A stretch of DNA of 64,000 bases, taken from Halovibrio variabilis (lineage in GTDB: Bacteria; Pseudomonadota; Gammaproteobacteria; Pseudomonadales; Halomonadaceae). A program made the translations under genes and the position numbers. Shown piece after piece: positions 26,699 through 36,251 of the stretch (positions are counted from its first letter, which is position 1; each line of letters starts with the position of its first letter). The stretch covers positions 1-64,000 of the forward strand of contig NZ_BJXV01000016.1 of assembly GCF_007991175.1 (NCBI RefSeq), read 5' to 3'. A model generated the notes under the pieces. That model worked only from the letters and a program-made list of their open reading frames with translations. It did no database searches and was not told the DNA's origin.

Positions 26699-27234
26699 GG
26701 TGCAGTCTGCTCTACGTCGAAGCGAAACACACGGCCAATGCTATTTGGGTCGCTTTCCACCGCCGAAAGCGAAGGCACGCCTAAACCTGGCAGCGATGCG
26801 ATTCGACGCAGCTGCTCGGACACCTGACGTTCGTTACCGGCAACCGCGGTGACGCTAACGCTATCGCCGTTTTTCGACAAGCGTTGATAGACCACGCCAT
26901 TAGCCACGCTGTCAGCCACATCATTAAAGAGTTGCACGGTATGCGCTCGTTCCGCCTGCAACGCTTGGAATACCGCGATCTGCTCAGTTAACTGCTCGGC
27001 ATCGCTCTGGTAACGCGAAACGCCCGCAATATCGGCATTGAGACGCTCAATATGGTCATTAATAGCGGCATTACGCTGCTGCTGGGCGGCCAGCTTAAAC
27101 TGGTAAAGTTGAGACACCAGCAGCCCAAGCACTACCCCCAGCAATAGCATCGCCGCCAAGACGGCATAGAATTGTCGTGTCCGCCGTTCCCGCTGAACGT
27201 CTCGCCAAGGCAGTAGGTTAATGGTGATGCTCAT
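26695..27234 (-). CDS. pilN: Type IV pilus alignment protein PilN
   Basis: PilN (179 aa) starts MSITINLLPWRDVQRERR. The conserved INLLPWR segment is the cytoplasmic tail that binds PilM, and one transmembrane helix (about 23-45) precedes a periplasmic domain. Unlike the other pil junctions it does not overlap its neighbour: 52 nt made of a 14-bp minisatellite separate it from pilM, and its start codon lies in a partial copy of that repeat. Confidence 0.94.
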   Translation of the reverse strand: MSITINLLPWRDVQRERRTRQFYAVLAAMLLLGVVLGLLVSQLYQFKLAAQQQRNAAINDHIERLNADIAGVSRYQSDAEQLTEQIAVFQALQAERAHTVQLFNDVADSVANGVVYQRLSKNGDSVSVTAVAGNERQVSEQLRRIASLPGLGVPSLSAVESDPNSIGRVFRFDVEQTAP

Positions 27235-27305
27235 TGGCTGGCCCTCATTGACTCACTCTCACTGGCTAGCTCTCATTGACTAGCTCTCATTGACTGACTC
27301 TCATT
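27230..27305 (-). repeat. 14-bp minisatellite between pilM and pilN
   Basis: Five full 14-bp units lie at 27292-27305, 27278-27291, 27264-27277, 27250-27263 and 27236-27249, with consensus AATGAGAGCTAGTC on the minus strand. A sixth partial unit contains the pilN start. The first unit encodes the last pilM codons and every unit carries ATGAG (four units) or GTGAG. The array has therefore separated what looks like an ancestral ATGA stop/start overlap. Confidence 0.9.
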
Positions 27306-28348
27306 GCCAAGCCACCCGCGGTTAGCATCGCCGGGGCATCGTTGGTTAATGCCTGGAGATTTAAGCGTTTATTGACCTGCATGCGCTGGAAGGGGTTAGC
27401 AATGGTCACCGACATGCCGCTGTCGTCAGCAATGCGCTCGGCAAGCCCAGGAATCACGCTCGACCCGCCCGCTAAAACGATGTGCTGTACTTCCTGCTGA
27501 CGCCCGGCGGTGTAGTAAAGCTGTAACGAGCGACCGACCTGCTGCACCACGGTCTCAAGAAACGGATTGAGGACGCTGGCGTGGTAATCATCGGGCAGTC
27601 CGCCGCGCTTTTTGGCGAAGCCCGCTTCCTCCATGCTGAGATCGTAGCGGTCGCGAATCGCATCGGTGAGCTGTCGGCCACCAAACACCGTGTCGCGGGT
27701 GTAGACGATATGGCCGCCACGCACGACGTGAAAGGCGTTCATATTAGCGCCAATATCGACTAACCCCACGCAGGCGGTGGGGTCGTTCTCCACCTTTAGC
27801 TGGCGGCGCAGCTCAGCCAGTGAACGCTCCATGGCAAAGGTTTCCACATCCACGGCGGCGGGTTCTAAGCCAGCCCGTTCCAACGTGTCGGTGAGCTGCG
27901 TCACATCCTGTTGCCGGCAAGCGACCAGCACGACCTGCTGCTGCTCTTCATCAAACGGCATGGGGCCCAGGCACTCAAAATCAAACGCAACTTCATTGAA
28001 CGGAAAAGGAATATGACGGTCCGATTCGGCTACAATGCGTTCTTCAATCTCTTCTTCACTTAAATCGACTGGAAAGCTCAGCGTTTTGGTGATGGCGGCA
28101 CTCGCGGGTACGGCCACCGCCGCTTTGCGCGTAGACGGTTTGGCGTGCTCCACGGCACGACTAAGCACACTCGCCACGTCATCGATATCGCGGATCCGGC
28201 GCTCGACCACGGCCCCCTCACGTAGCGGGCGCACGGCATAGCTTTCCACTTGGTAATTATCATGGCACTGTTTCAACTCAAGCAATTTCACGGTCGCCGA
28301 GGTAATATCGACGCCGATCAGGCCTTGAGCAGATTTTAGAAAGCGCAT
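27287..28348 (-). CDS. pilM: Type IV pilus actin-like ATPase PilM
   Basis: PilM (353 aa) is a cytoplasmic actin/FtsA-fold ATPase that binds the N-terminus of PilN. Actin-like phosphate and adenosine motifs are visible: GVDITSATVKLLEL near the N-terminus, VGLVDIGANMNAF in the middle and VLAGGSSVIPGLAERI near the end. It is the first gene of the cluster and diverges from the PBP1 gene. Two direct copies of ATAAACAGGC lie in its leader; no clear promoter was found. Confidence 0.95.
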   Translation of the reverse strand: MRFLKSAQGLIGVDITSATVKLLELKQCHDNYQVESYAVRPLREGAVVERRIRDIDDVASVLSRAVEHAKPSTRKAAVAVPASAAITKTLSFPVDLSEEEIEERIVAESDRHIPFPFNEVAFDFECLGPMPFDEEQQQVVLVACRQQDVTQLTDTLERAGLEPAAVDVETFAMERSLAELRRQLKVENDPTACVGLVDIGANMNAFHVVRGGHIVYTRDTVFGGRQLTDAIRDRYDLSMEEAGFAKKRGGLPDDYHASVLNPFLETVVQQVGRSLQLYYTAGRQQEVQHIVLAGGSSVIPGLAERIADDSGMSVTIANPFQRMQVNKRLNLQALTNDAPAMLTAGGLAMRVSQ

Positions 28349-28485
28349 ATTGGGTATGGCTCCGCCTGTTTATCGCCCGTCTTTTGCCTGTTTATTGCAT
28401 AGCGTGAGGTTACATGATTTCTAGTTAAGTCACACGCACAGGCACTTAGCGCATATCAACACTGGTGGCTGCCGCCTTGGCTTCC

Positions 28486-28491
28486 TATAAT
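28486..28491 (+). promoter_or_regulatory. Possible -10 box for the PBP1A gene
   Basis: TATAAT on the plus strand lies about 75 bp before the chosen start codon. The -35 region at 17-18 bp (CTGGTGG) is weak. Confidence 0.35.
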
Positions 28492-28560
28492 GGCTGCCAA
28501 TTGCATAATACGGCCGTTTAGATGCCGATTCTTTTATTCTTCCCAGGGTGCTCTCTGTTC

Positions 28561-31089
28561 ATGACGTTGCTTCGAACCCTTATTGTATCGCTGTTCTTTC
28601 TTATCGTATCGTTGGTCGGTGCCGGCGCCCTGGCCGTGGTGGGGGCCGCCCTGTACTTTTCCCCCGGTTTGCCCGACGTTCGTCAACTACAGGACTTTGA
28701 GCTACACACCCCGCTGCGCATCTTTACCCGAGACGGTAAATTGATTGGCGAATTCGGTGAAGAACGCCGCATGGCCATCGATTTTGCTGAAGTGCCGCAA
28801 AATATGGTCAATGCCTTAATCGCCGCCGAGGACGCCAGTTATTTCGATCACGCCGGTGTTGATCCTCGCGGCTTAGCCCGGGCGGCAGTCGAGCTTGTCC
28901 AGAGCGGCGGCACGATCCAGTCAGGCGGCTCGACCATCACCATGCAGGTCGCGCGTAATTATATGTTGACGCTGGATCAGACCTTTACGCGCAAAATTCG
29001 CGAAATCCTGCTAGCACTGGAAATGGAGCAGGTGCTTAGTAAAGAAGAGATATTTGAGCTTTACGTCAATAAGATCTTCTTAGGCAATCGTGCCTACGGC
29101 ATCGCAGCAGCCGCTGAAACCTACTACGACAAGCCGCTTGCCGAGCTTAGCCTTGCCCAAACGGCGATGATTGCTGGCCTGCCGAAGGCCCCCTCGGCCT
29201 TTAACCCGCTGGCTAATTCCGAGCGTTCGCTGATTCGTCGCAACTGGATTTTGTTCCGCATGCGCAAGCTCGGCTATATCGACGACGACACCTACCAAGT
29301 GTCTGTGCAAGAACCCGTCACCGCACAGCGCCACTATACCCAAGCCGAAGTCGAAGCTGCCTATGTCTCCGAAATGGCACGCCAGTATGCAATAGAGCGC
29401 TTTGGCGATGATGCCTACACCGGCGGCTACCGTATCTACACCACCATTGATAGCGAGCTGCAGCCCTTCGCACGTCAAGCGCTGTCCAAAGGGCTAATCG
29501 ACTACGACCTACGTCACGGCTGGCGCGGACCGGAACAGCGTGAGATTGCCGCGAGCCTCGTCGAAGCGCAGGAACAAACCGAGACCCGAGGCCTTGAGGA
29601 GGAGCTTTCCGAGTCACCCGAGATTCGTGAGACCGCCCGCCAAGCCGCCCAGCGTAGTCAAACTGAAGTCGAAGGCATTGAGGGCGATGTCAGCAACTGG
29701 ATTCAGGTGCTTGAGCGCACGCCTAACTATGGCCTCCTGGAGCCCGCCATTGTGGTGGATAGCAGTGGCCGCGAGATGCAGGTTTTAACCCGCGACGATG
29801 GCTTACAGACAATTGGCTGGGAAGGCTTGAGCTGGGCACGCCCTTACCTGAGCCCGCGTAGCCGCGGCGCCGAACCCAGCTCGGCTGAGCAGATTGCCGT
29901 GCGTGGCGATATGGTGCGCGTGGTTGAGAATGAAGACGGCTCGCTACGCCTCTCGCAACTGCCCGATGCTGAAGGCTCGCTGGTCGCCCAAGACCCACGC
30001 ACCGGCGCCATTCTTGCGCTGCAGGGCGGGTTTGACTTTAATGCCAGCAAGTTCAACCGCGCGGTACAGGCGCAGCGCCAATCAGGCTCCATCTTCAAGC
30101 CGTTTATCTACCTAGCGGCCCTCGAAGACGGCGAAATGAACGCGGCCAGCGTGGTCAACGACTCCCCCGTGGTGCTCGACGATGGCAGCAATTCCTTATG
30201 GCGGCCGGTCAACTCTAGCCGTGACTTCAATGGTCCCATGCGCTTACGTCCAGCGCTCGCTCGCTCGCGCAACCTAGTGACTATTCGCGTGCTACAGACC
30301 ATGGGAATAGATCACACCATCAACTTCTTGGAAGGTTTCGGTTTTGCCCCAGGTCGTTTACCGAATGGTCTGTCCCTGGCACTGGGTAGTGCCAGCTTAA
30401 CCCCGATGGAGATGACCAACGCCTACTCGGTCCTCGCCAATGGCGGCTTTCAGGTGTCACCCTGGTTTATTGAGCGGGTAACCCGCGACGATGATAACGA
30501 AGTGATTGATGAAGCCACGCCGCAGGTGGCTTGCCCCAGCTGCGCTGAGGACCAGGAAACGGTTGAAATCGATGGCCGCGAATACCCGATTGCCAAACGG
30601 GTGGCCGATCCGGCGGCCGTGTATATTCTGCGCGATATGCTGCGCGACGTTATCACCTCGGGCACTGGCCGCGGCGCACTAAGCCTGAACCGCGATGATA
30701 TCGTGGGTAAAACCGGCACGACTAATAACCAGCGTGACGCTTGGTTCGCGGGCTTTAATAATGAACTCGTCACAACGGTGTGGGTAGGTAAAGACAGTAA
30801 CGAAACCATCTCTGAGTACGGTTCTCAGGCCGCGCTACCCATCTGGGTAGAGTTTATGGGGAATGCCCTTGAGGGAACGCCGAGTGCCGTGCCTGAGCGC
30901 CCGGATAGCGTCGTAACCGCGCGGGTCGACCCAGACACCGGCCAGCGCTTAGCCGACGGCCAAGCAGGCGGTATGACGGAGCTGTTCCACCAGGACCACC
31001 TCCCGGATTACCAGCAACGCCGTATCAGCCGTGAGTTGGAAGAAGCCAGCGGCTCGCAGGGGTCAGGCACCGCCGAGTCGATTTTCTAG
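28561..31089 (+). CDS. mrcA: Class A penicillin-binding protein 1A (transglycosylase/transpeptidase)
   Basis: This bifunctional peptidoglycan synthase has an N-terminal membrane anchor (about residues 5-35), then glycosyltransferase family 51 motifs (AAEDASYFDHAGVDPRG, GGSTITMQVARN, KEEIFELYVNKIFLGN). An OB/insert domain follows, and the transpeptidase has SGSIFKP (active serine), SRN and KTGTTN. Total length is about 842 aa from this ATG. Another in-frame ATG at 28522 would add 13 residues but has no ribosome-binding sequence; the chosen start gives the usual short cytoplasmic tail. It is divergent from pilM, the usual ponA/mrcA location. Confidence 0.95.
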   Translation: MTLLRTLIVSLFFLIVSLVGAGALAVVGAALYFSPGLPDVRQLQDFELHTPLRIFTRDGKLIGEFGEERRMAIDFAEVPQNMVNALIAAEDASYFDHAGVDPRGLARAAVELVQSGGTIQSGGSTITMQVARNYMLTLDQTFTRKIREILLALEMEQVLSKEEIFELYVNKIFLGNRAYGIAAAAETYYDKPLAELSLAQTAMIAGLPKAPSAFNPLANSERSLIRRNWILFRMRKLGYIDDDTYQVSVQEPVTAQRHYTQAEVEAAYVSEMARQYAIERFGDDAYTGGYRIYTTIDSELQPFARQALSKGLIDYDLRHGWRGPEQREIAASLVEAQEQTETRGLEEELSESPEIRETARQAAQRSQTEVEGIEGDVSNWIQVLERTPNYGLLEPAIVVDSSGREMQVLTRDDGLQTIGWEGLSWARPYLSPRSRGAEPSSAEQIAVRGDMVRVVENEDGSLRLSQLPDAEGSLVAQDPRTGAILALQGGFDFNASKFNRAVQAQRQSGSIFKPFIYLAALEDGEMNAASVVNDSPVVLDDGSNSLWRPVNSSRDFNGPMRLRPALARSRNLVTIRVLQTMGIDHTINFLEGFGFAPGRLPNGLSLALGSASLTPMEMTNAYSVLANGGFQVSPWFIERVTRDDDNEVIDEATPQVACPSCAEDQETVEIDGREYPIAKRVADPAAVYILRDMLRDVITSGTGRGALSLNRDDIVGKTGTTNNQRDAWFAGFNNELVTTVWVGKDSNETISEYGSQAALPIWVEFMGNALEGTPSAVPERPDSVVTARVDPDTGQRLADGQAGGMTELFHQDHLPDYQQRRISRELEEASGSQGSGTAESIF

Positions 31090-31130
31090 CCCTAACGCTA
31101 CGAGCCCTGCCGTTACAAGCCCGCCCAGCA

Positions 31131-31164
31131 AAAGGCCCGGAGATAGTTTCTCCGGGCCTTTTTG
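31131..31164. terminator. Bidirectional Rho-independent terminator
   Basis: AAAGGCCCGGAGA-TAGTT-TCTCCGGGCCTTT forms a 13-bp GC-rich stem with T-tracts on both strands. It serves the converging PBP1A and TRAP permease genes. Confidence 0.92.
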
Positions 31165-31192
31165 TTTCCTTACCTTTTGGGGTTACTGACAG

Positions 31193-33211
31193 TTACTGAC
31201 TAACGGGCGTCGCCGACGCTTCGCGTTTGCTGGCTAACCAGTTAGCGCCGATGAAAGCGGTCATGACCGCCACGCCGGCAATTTCAGTCATCAGGTTAGG
31301 ATAGAACACCCCGATAATCGCCGCGGTAATCGCCAAGCGAGGTAGCCACGACATCCGGGTAAACAGGTAGCCTTCCAAGGCCGCCGCAAAGGCGCCTAGC
31401 GCCAGGATGGCAATCACCGCGTTCCAGACCACTACCGCTATCGGCCCGCCCATGATGATTTCTGGGTTAAACACCATAAACAGCGGAATCAGGTAGAGAC
31501 CCTTGGCAAACTTCCACGCCTGGAAGCTGGTTTCCATCGGCTTGCTGCCCGCAATCGCCGCCCCGGCAAAGCCTGCCAAGGCGATTGGCGGCGTCACGTT
31601 GGAGTCTTGGGAGTACCAGAACACCACTAGGTGAGCGACCAGCAATGGAATACCAAACTCCTGGGTAAGCGCAGGGCCAACGAGCACAATCAAAACGATG
31701 TAGCTGGCCGTCACCGGCAGTCCCATACCCAGCACCAAACTGGCCAATAGCACCATCACCAGCGCCAGCAGGATGTTGCCACCGGAGAAGGCCATCATCA
31801 TAGAAGAGAACTTCAGCCCCAATCCGGTTAAACCCACGACACCCACAATAATCCCCGCCACGGCGCAAGCCATCGACACCGCTACTGCATTGCGGGCACC
31901 TAACTCCAAGCCCTCAATCAACTTGGCAAACCCTTGGCTGGTGACGTCTTTGATCGCGCTTACCGTCACCGGCTGGCCCTGGCTCGGCGCCACAAAGAAA
32001 AACCACAGCACATAGCGCAAGACCGCCACCGCCAAAATGGTGACCACTGCGTAGTAGCCTACCCGCATGGGCGACATACTCATCGCCAGCAGCCAGACCA
32101 GCACGGCAAGCGGCAGCAGGAAGTGCCAGCCATCTTTCATGACCTGGCGCATCTGCGGCAGCTCGCTTTTGGGCAGCCCTTGCATGCCTTGCTTAAGCGC
32201 AATGATATGCACAAACAGATAGACCGTGGCGAAATACATAATCGCCGGCAAGATACTGACTTTGACAATATCCAGGTACGGCGTATTGGTGTACTCGGCA
32301 ATCAGGAAGGCACCCGCGCCCATCAACGGCGGCATAATTTGCCCACCTGTCGAGGCAGCGGCTTCGATACCGCCCGCCTGCTTGGGCTTATAGCCCAGCC
32401 GTTTCATTAGCGGGATGGTAAAGGCGCCGGTAGTCACCACGTTGGCAATCGCGCTACCGGAAATAGAGCCCATCCCCGCCGAGGCTAAAACGGCGGCTTT
32501 GGCAGGCCCGCCGCGTTGGCGACCGGTCGCGGCGTAGGCCATATCAATAAAGAATTTACCCGCGCCGGTGCATTCCAAGAAGGCCCCAAACAGCACAAAA
32601 ATAAAGATATAGGTTGCCGCCACCCCCAGCGGCAGGCCAAAGATACCCTCTTGGCCTAGGTAGAGCTGCCCGGCCACCCGATCAAAGGTGTAGCCCCGAT
32701 GCTCCAGAATGCCCGGCATCCACTCACCCAACCACGCAAGCTCACCGCGCGGCCCGGCAAACGCATACGCGATTGCCAGCAGGCCAATCATCGTCATACC
32801 CAACCCCACTGCACGACGGCTAGCCTCTAGCACGGTGACAGTGGCGATACAGGCAACCAGAATGTCGGTACTGTTCCAAAAGCCCGCGCGACTGAAAATC
32901 GCATCCAGGTTGAGCACTAAGTAGCCGCCGGTGAGCAGTGCCCCGGCCAAAAACACTAGGTCTATCCCCCAGCCCAAGACCCCACGCTGGCGGCGGGGAC
33001 CAAAGGCAGGAAAGATTAAAAACGCCAGCATCATAATCAATGCCAGGTGAATACTGCGCTGATAAAAGAGCCCTAACGGCTGAATACCGGCGGAGTAGAG
33101 TTGAAACAGGGAAAGACCCACCGCCACGATGGTGATAGCCCACAGCACCATGCGGGGTTGAGTCGCATTAGCGCCCGGCATCACGCTCGGCGGTTGTTTG
33201 GATTCGCTCAT
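31193..33211 (-). CDS. TRAP transporter fused permease (TAXI type, 4TM-12TM)
   Basis: This 672-residue polytopic membrane protein fuses the small and large TRAP permease subunits (QM fusion), as usual for TAXI-TRAP systems. Signatures include GSISGSAIANVVTTGAFTIP and MGAGAFLIAEYT in the DctM-like part, and VTPPIALAGFAGAAIAGSKP. With the periplasmic TAXI receptor it would drive ion-gradient uptake of an organic acid or amino acid; the substrate cannot be told from sequence. GAGGG precedes the ATG. Confidence 0.92.
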   Translation of the reverse strand: MSESKQPPSVMPGANATQPRMVLWAITIVAVGLSLFQLYSAGIQPLGLFYQRSIHLALIMMLAFLIFPAFGPRRQRGVLGWGIDLVFLAGALLTGGYLVLNLDAIFSRAGFWNSTDILVACIATVTVLEASRRAVGLGMTMIGLLAIAYAFAGPRGELAWLGEWMPGILEHRGYTFDRVAGQLYLGQEGIFGLPLGVAATYIFIFVLFGAFLECTGAGKFFIDMAYAATGRQRGGPAKAAVLASAGMGSISGSAIANVVTTGAFTIPLMKRLGYKPKQAGGIEAAASTGGQIMPPLMGAGAFLIAEYTNTPYLDIVKVSILPAIMYFATVYLFVHIIALKQGMQGLPKSELPQMRQVMKDGWHFLLPLAVLVWLLAMSMSPMRVGYYAVVTILAVAVLRYVLWFFFVAPSQGQPVTVSAIKDVTSQGFAKLIEGLELGARNAVAVSMACAVAGIIVGVVGLTGLGLKFSSMMMAFSGGNILLALVMVLLASLVLGMGLPVTASYIVLIVLVGPALTQEFGIPLLVAHLVVFWYSQDSNVTPPIALAGFAGAAIAGSKPMETSFQAWKFAKGLYLIPLFMVFNPEIIMGGPIAVVVWNAVIAILALGAFAAALEGYLFTRMSWLPRLAITAAIIGVFYPNLMTEIAGVAVMTAFIGANWLASKREASATPVSQ

Positions 33212-33244
33212 GAAGCCCTCGGAATTTAATCACTAATGTCGTTT

Positions 33245-33757
33245 TTATTGACGCGGGGAAGCGTGAGGTGCGACGAGTTGAATGGTCACGCGTTGCCCAG
33301 CGGCCTGCTCGCTGAGGCTCACCGGCGGGTGTTCACCGTCTGGCCACACCACACGATGATTGACGGCCAGTGAACCTACCCTTAATACATAGCGGTTATT
33401 GGTGACGGGCTCGTTAATCGCCTTAATCCAGTAGCCCCCGTGGCCATCTGAGACCTGCTCGCCCCGGCCAAAGATATGCCCAAGCCCGGCGGCGAAGTCG
33501 GGTTGATGGCTACGCTCCAGTTGCATGACGCCCGCCGCATTACGGTAGCAGTCCAGCACCGTAAAGTGCTCGACAGAATGCTGCCATTTAATACACCAGC
33601 GACCGCCATCAGGCACCGCAGCATCTAACAGATGCTCGCCTTGTTCGCTCACCACGGCCAAGCGCATAAATGAAGTCGCCGAAGCGGGGGAAGCCCCCAC
33701 TTCGGCGAGCGGACAACATGCGATGAGTAGCGCCACCAGTCGTTGCTGCCACTGCAT
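33245..33757 (-). CDS. DUF1850 protein of the TAXI-TRAP operon
   Basis: This 170-residue exported protein has an N-terminal hydrophobic signal (LVALLIACCPLAEVGA). The motif WCIKWQHSVEHFTVLDCY and GYWIKAINEP match the DUF1850 family, which is habitually encoded between a TAXI receptor and the fused TRAP permease. Function is unknown; an accessory role in the periplasm is a guess from context. AAGGA lies upstream of the start. It is 33 nt upstream of the permease gene. Confidence 0.8.
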   Translation of the reverse strand: MQWQQRLVALLIACCPLAEVGASPASATSFMRLAVVSEQGEHLLDAAVPDGGRWCIKWQHSVEHFTVLDCYRNAAGVMQLERSHQPDFAAGLGHIFGRGEQVSDGHGGYWIKAINEPVTNNRYVLRVGSLAVNHRVVWPDGEHPPVSLSEQAAGQRVTIQLVAPHASPRQ

Positions 33758-33767
33758 GGCAAGGTCC

Positions 33768-33832
33768 TTATGACGAAGCGCTTATTACAAAGTGCTTATG
33801 ACAAAACGCTTATGACAATCTTATTACTTCTT
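33768..33832 (-). repeat. Second 14-bp tandem repeat (TAXI receptor-DUF1850 gap)
   Basis: Three units of a 14-bp repeat (TTATGACGAAGCGC, TTATTACAAAGTGC, TTATGACAAAACGC on the plus strand, 33768-33809) are followed by degenerate TTATGACAATC and TTATTACTTC. It fills the intergenic space and ends at the DUF1850 ribosome-binding sequence. Confidence 0.75.
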
Positions 33833-33852
33833 ATAAGCATGTCACTGAACGG

Positions 33853-34824
33853 TTACGGACGCATGCGGTCGGGAATATCAGCGCCCACTTCTTCGAAGTA
33901 ACGCAGTGCGCCTGGGTGCAGCGGCACGGGCGTGGATTCCATGGTGAACTCAACGGTGGTGTCGTTTGCCGCCGGATGCACCGCAATCAGCTCGTCGGTG
34001 TTTTCGAACAGCAGCTGGGTCAGTTGATAGGCCAGCTCTTCGTCCATATCGGCATTAACGACAAGCACATTGGGAATACCGATGGTCTGAACCGCTTCGT
34101 CCATGCCGTCATACATACCGGCGGCTAGCTGATACTTAGAGAACACCGCTACTTCTTCCTGCGCATTGGCGATTTCTTCATCGGACAGGCCAATCAGACG
34201 AATATCCCGCGTTGCCGCAAGGTTAAGAATGGAACTGGTCGGCGGGCCGACGCTCCAGAAACCAGCGTCGATATCACCATCGCGAATGGCATCGGCGGTT
34301 TCGTTGAAATTAAGCCGCCGAGGGCTAAAGTCGCTGTAGCTAATGCCGTTGGACTCCAACAGAGCACGGGCATTCAGCTCGGTGCCGCTACCCGGCGCGC
34401 CGACCGATACGACCTTGCCTGCCAAATCAGCAATTGATTCAATATCCGATTCCGCCAACGTCACCAGCTGAACGGCGTTGGGATAAACCGAGGCCAATGC
34501 GCGGGTATTTTCAATTTGACGGCTCTCGAAATCATCGGTGCCGGTGTACGCTTGATAGACGGTATCGGCGAGTGCCAGCGCAAGGTCGGCATCGCCACGC
34601 ATGATCAAGCCCATGTTTTCGACCGAGGCGCCGGTAACTTCGGCGGTCGCTTGGGCGCCTTCGATATGATTATTGATCATTTCGGCGAAGCCACCGCCGA
34701 TAGGGTAGTAGACGCCGCCGGTACCGCCGGTGGCGATCGACAGTTGTTGAGCGCTGGCTGGGAGCGCAACCGCGAGCATAGCCGCAGCCGCTGTTGTGGC
34801 GTATAGAGAGCGTAGAGTTCGCAT
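33853..34824 (-). CDS. TAXI family TRAP transporter solute receptor
   Basis: This 323-residue periplasmic binding protein has a clear signal peptide ending ALPASAQQ and the TAXI-family start LSIATGGTGGVYYPIGGGFAEMIN. Other TAXI features are VSVGAPGSGTELNARALLE and DGDIDAGFWSVGPP. It captures the ligand for the fused permease two genes downstream. GGAGGAAA precedes the ATG. It diverges from gcdH over a 222-bp region in which I could not place promoters with confidence. Confidence 0.94.
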   Translation of the reverse strand: MRTLRSLYATTAAAAMLAVALPASAQQLSIATGGTGGVYYPIGGGFAEMINNHIEGAQATAEVTGASVENMGLIMRGDADLALALADTVYQAYTGTDDFESRQIENTRALASVYPNAVQLVTLAESDIESIADLAGKVVSVGAPGSGTELNARALLESNGISYSDFSPRRLNFNETADAIRDGDIDAGFWSVGPPTSSILNLAATRDIRLIGLSDEEIANAQEEVAVFSKYQLAAGMYDGMDEAVQTIGIPNVLVVNADMDEELAYQLTQLLFENTDELIAVHPAANDTTVEFTMESTPVPLHPGALRYFEEVGADIPDRMRP

Positions 34825-35046
34825 GAGCGTTTCCTCCGTCCTGTTTGGACTTATAGGTATGGTTGACGATAAAGGAGGTGTTGAAGCCGCCGCTTCTGCC
34901 TGCCATCAGCAGCCAAGCAAACGCGGTTATAAGAAGTTAGCACGGCTTGTGCGTTACATGCTAATAAGGCGTTATTCTACCCGCTGGCTTACCGTTATAG
35001 GCTCAGGCGCCACACCGCCCACCGAACGAATCGAGGAATTCACACC

Positions 35047-36225
35047 ATGACGCATTTCAACTGGGATGACCCACTACTTCTGGAACAGCAGCTCTCTGAT
35101 GAAGAGCGCCAGATCCGCGATGCGGCCTACGACTACTGTCAGGAAAACCTTCAGCCCCGGGTACTGACCGCCTTCCGCGAAGAGCGCTTTGACCGCGAGA
35201 TCATGACCGAAATGGGTGAGCTGGGCCTGCTTGGCGCCACCGTTTCCCCTGAATACGGCGGCGCTGGCGTTAACCACGTTGCCTACGGCCTGATTGCACG
35301 CGAGGTCGAGCGCGTCGACTCCGGCTACCGTTCGGCCATGAGCGTGCAGTCATCGCTGGTAATGTACCCCATCGAGACTTACGGCTCCGAGGAGCAAAAG
35401 CACAAGTACCTGCCCAAACTGGCCAGCGGCGAGATGATCGGCTGCTTTGGCCTGACCGAGCCGGATCACGGCTCTGACCCCGGCAATATGATCACGCGCG
35501 CTGAAAAAGTCGACGGCGGCTACCGCCTGACCGGCGCCAAGATGTGGATTACCAATAGCCCGATTGCCGATATCGCCGTGGTCTGGGCCAAGTCGGCGGC
35601 TCACGATAATCAGATCAAAGGCTTTATTGTGGAGCGCGGCGTTGAGGGTTTCAGCACGCCCAAAATCGAGGGTAAAGTCTCGCTGCGCGCCTCGATTACC
35701 GGCGAAATCGTGCTGGAAAATGCCTTCGTTCCCGAGGAGAACCTGCTACCCAACGTGAGCGGCCTGAAAGGCCCGTTTGGCTGCTTGAACAAGGCCCGTT
35801 ACGGCATTGCCTGGGGCGTGATGGGCACGTCTGAATTCTGCTGGCACGCGGCGCGCCAATACACCCTGGACCGCAAGCAGTTCGGCCGCCCGCTGGCCGC
35901 CAATCAGCTGATCCAGAAAAAGCTCGCCGACATGCAGACCGAGATCACCCTGGGCTTGCAGGCTGCGCTGCAGGTGGGCCGGCTAATGGATAGTGGCAAC
36001 TGGGCGCCGGAAATGGTCTCGCTGATCAAGCGCAACAACTGCGGCAAAGCGCTGGATATCGCTCGCCAATCCCGCGATATGCACGGCGGCAACGGTGTAT
36101 CCGACGAATACGGCGTTATCCGCCACATGGTGAACCTTGAGTCGGTGAACACCTACGAAGGCACCCACGATGTGCATGCCTTGATTCTGGGTCGCTCACA
36201 GACCGGTATCCAGGCCTTCTTTTGA
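35047..36225 (+). CDS. gcdH: Glutaryl-CoA dehydrogenase
   Basis: GcdH (392 aa) is an FAD enzyme that oxidises and decarboxylates glutaryl-CoA to crotonyl-CoA at the end of lysine, glutarate and aromatic degradation. The acyl-CoA dehydrogenase fold is evident, with the signature [28 protein letters not shown] and the catalytic glutamate in [16 protein letters not shown]. The N-terminal [13 protein letters not shown] is characteristic of GcdH. GAGGAA precedes the ATG. It is followed by the matching CoA transferase. Confidence 0.95.
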   Translation: MTHFNWDDPLLLEQQLSDEERQIRDAAYDYCQENLQPRVLTAFREERFDREIMTEMGELGLLGATVSPEYGGAGVNHVAYGLIAREVERVDSGYRSAMSVQSSLVMYPIETYGSEEQKHKYLPKLASGEMIGCFGLTEPDHGSDPGNMITRAEKVDGGYRLTGAKMWITNSPIADIAVVWAKSAAHDNQIKGFIVERGVEGFSTPKIEGKVSLRASITGEIVLENAFVPEENLLPNVSGLKGPFGCLNKARYGIAWGVMGTSEFCWHAARQYTLDRKQFGRPLAANQLIQKKLADMQTEITLGLQAALQVGRLMDSGNWAPEMVSLIKRNNCGKALDIARQSRDMHGGNGVSDEYGVIRHMVNLESVNTYEGTHDVHALILGRSQTGIQAFF

Positions 36226-36251
36226 TTGCCCCCCGGCAGCAGGAGCGCAGT

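Noticed and set aside
27230-33832. CRISPR-like reading of the 14-bp arrays
   Set aside because: Units are directly adjacent with no unique spacers, far shorter than CRISPR repeats, and no cas genes are present.
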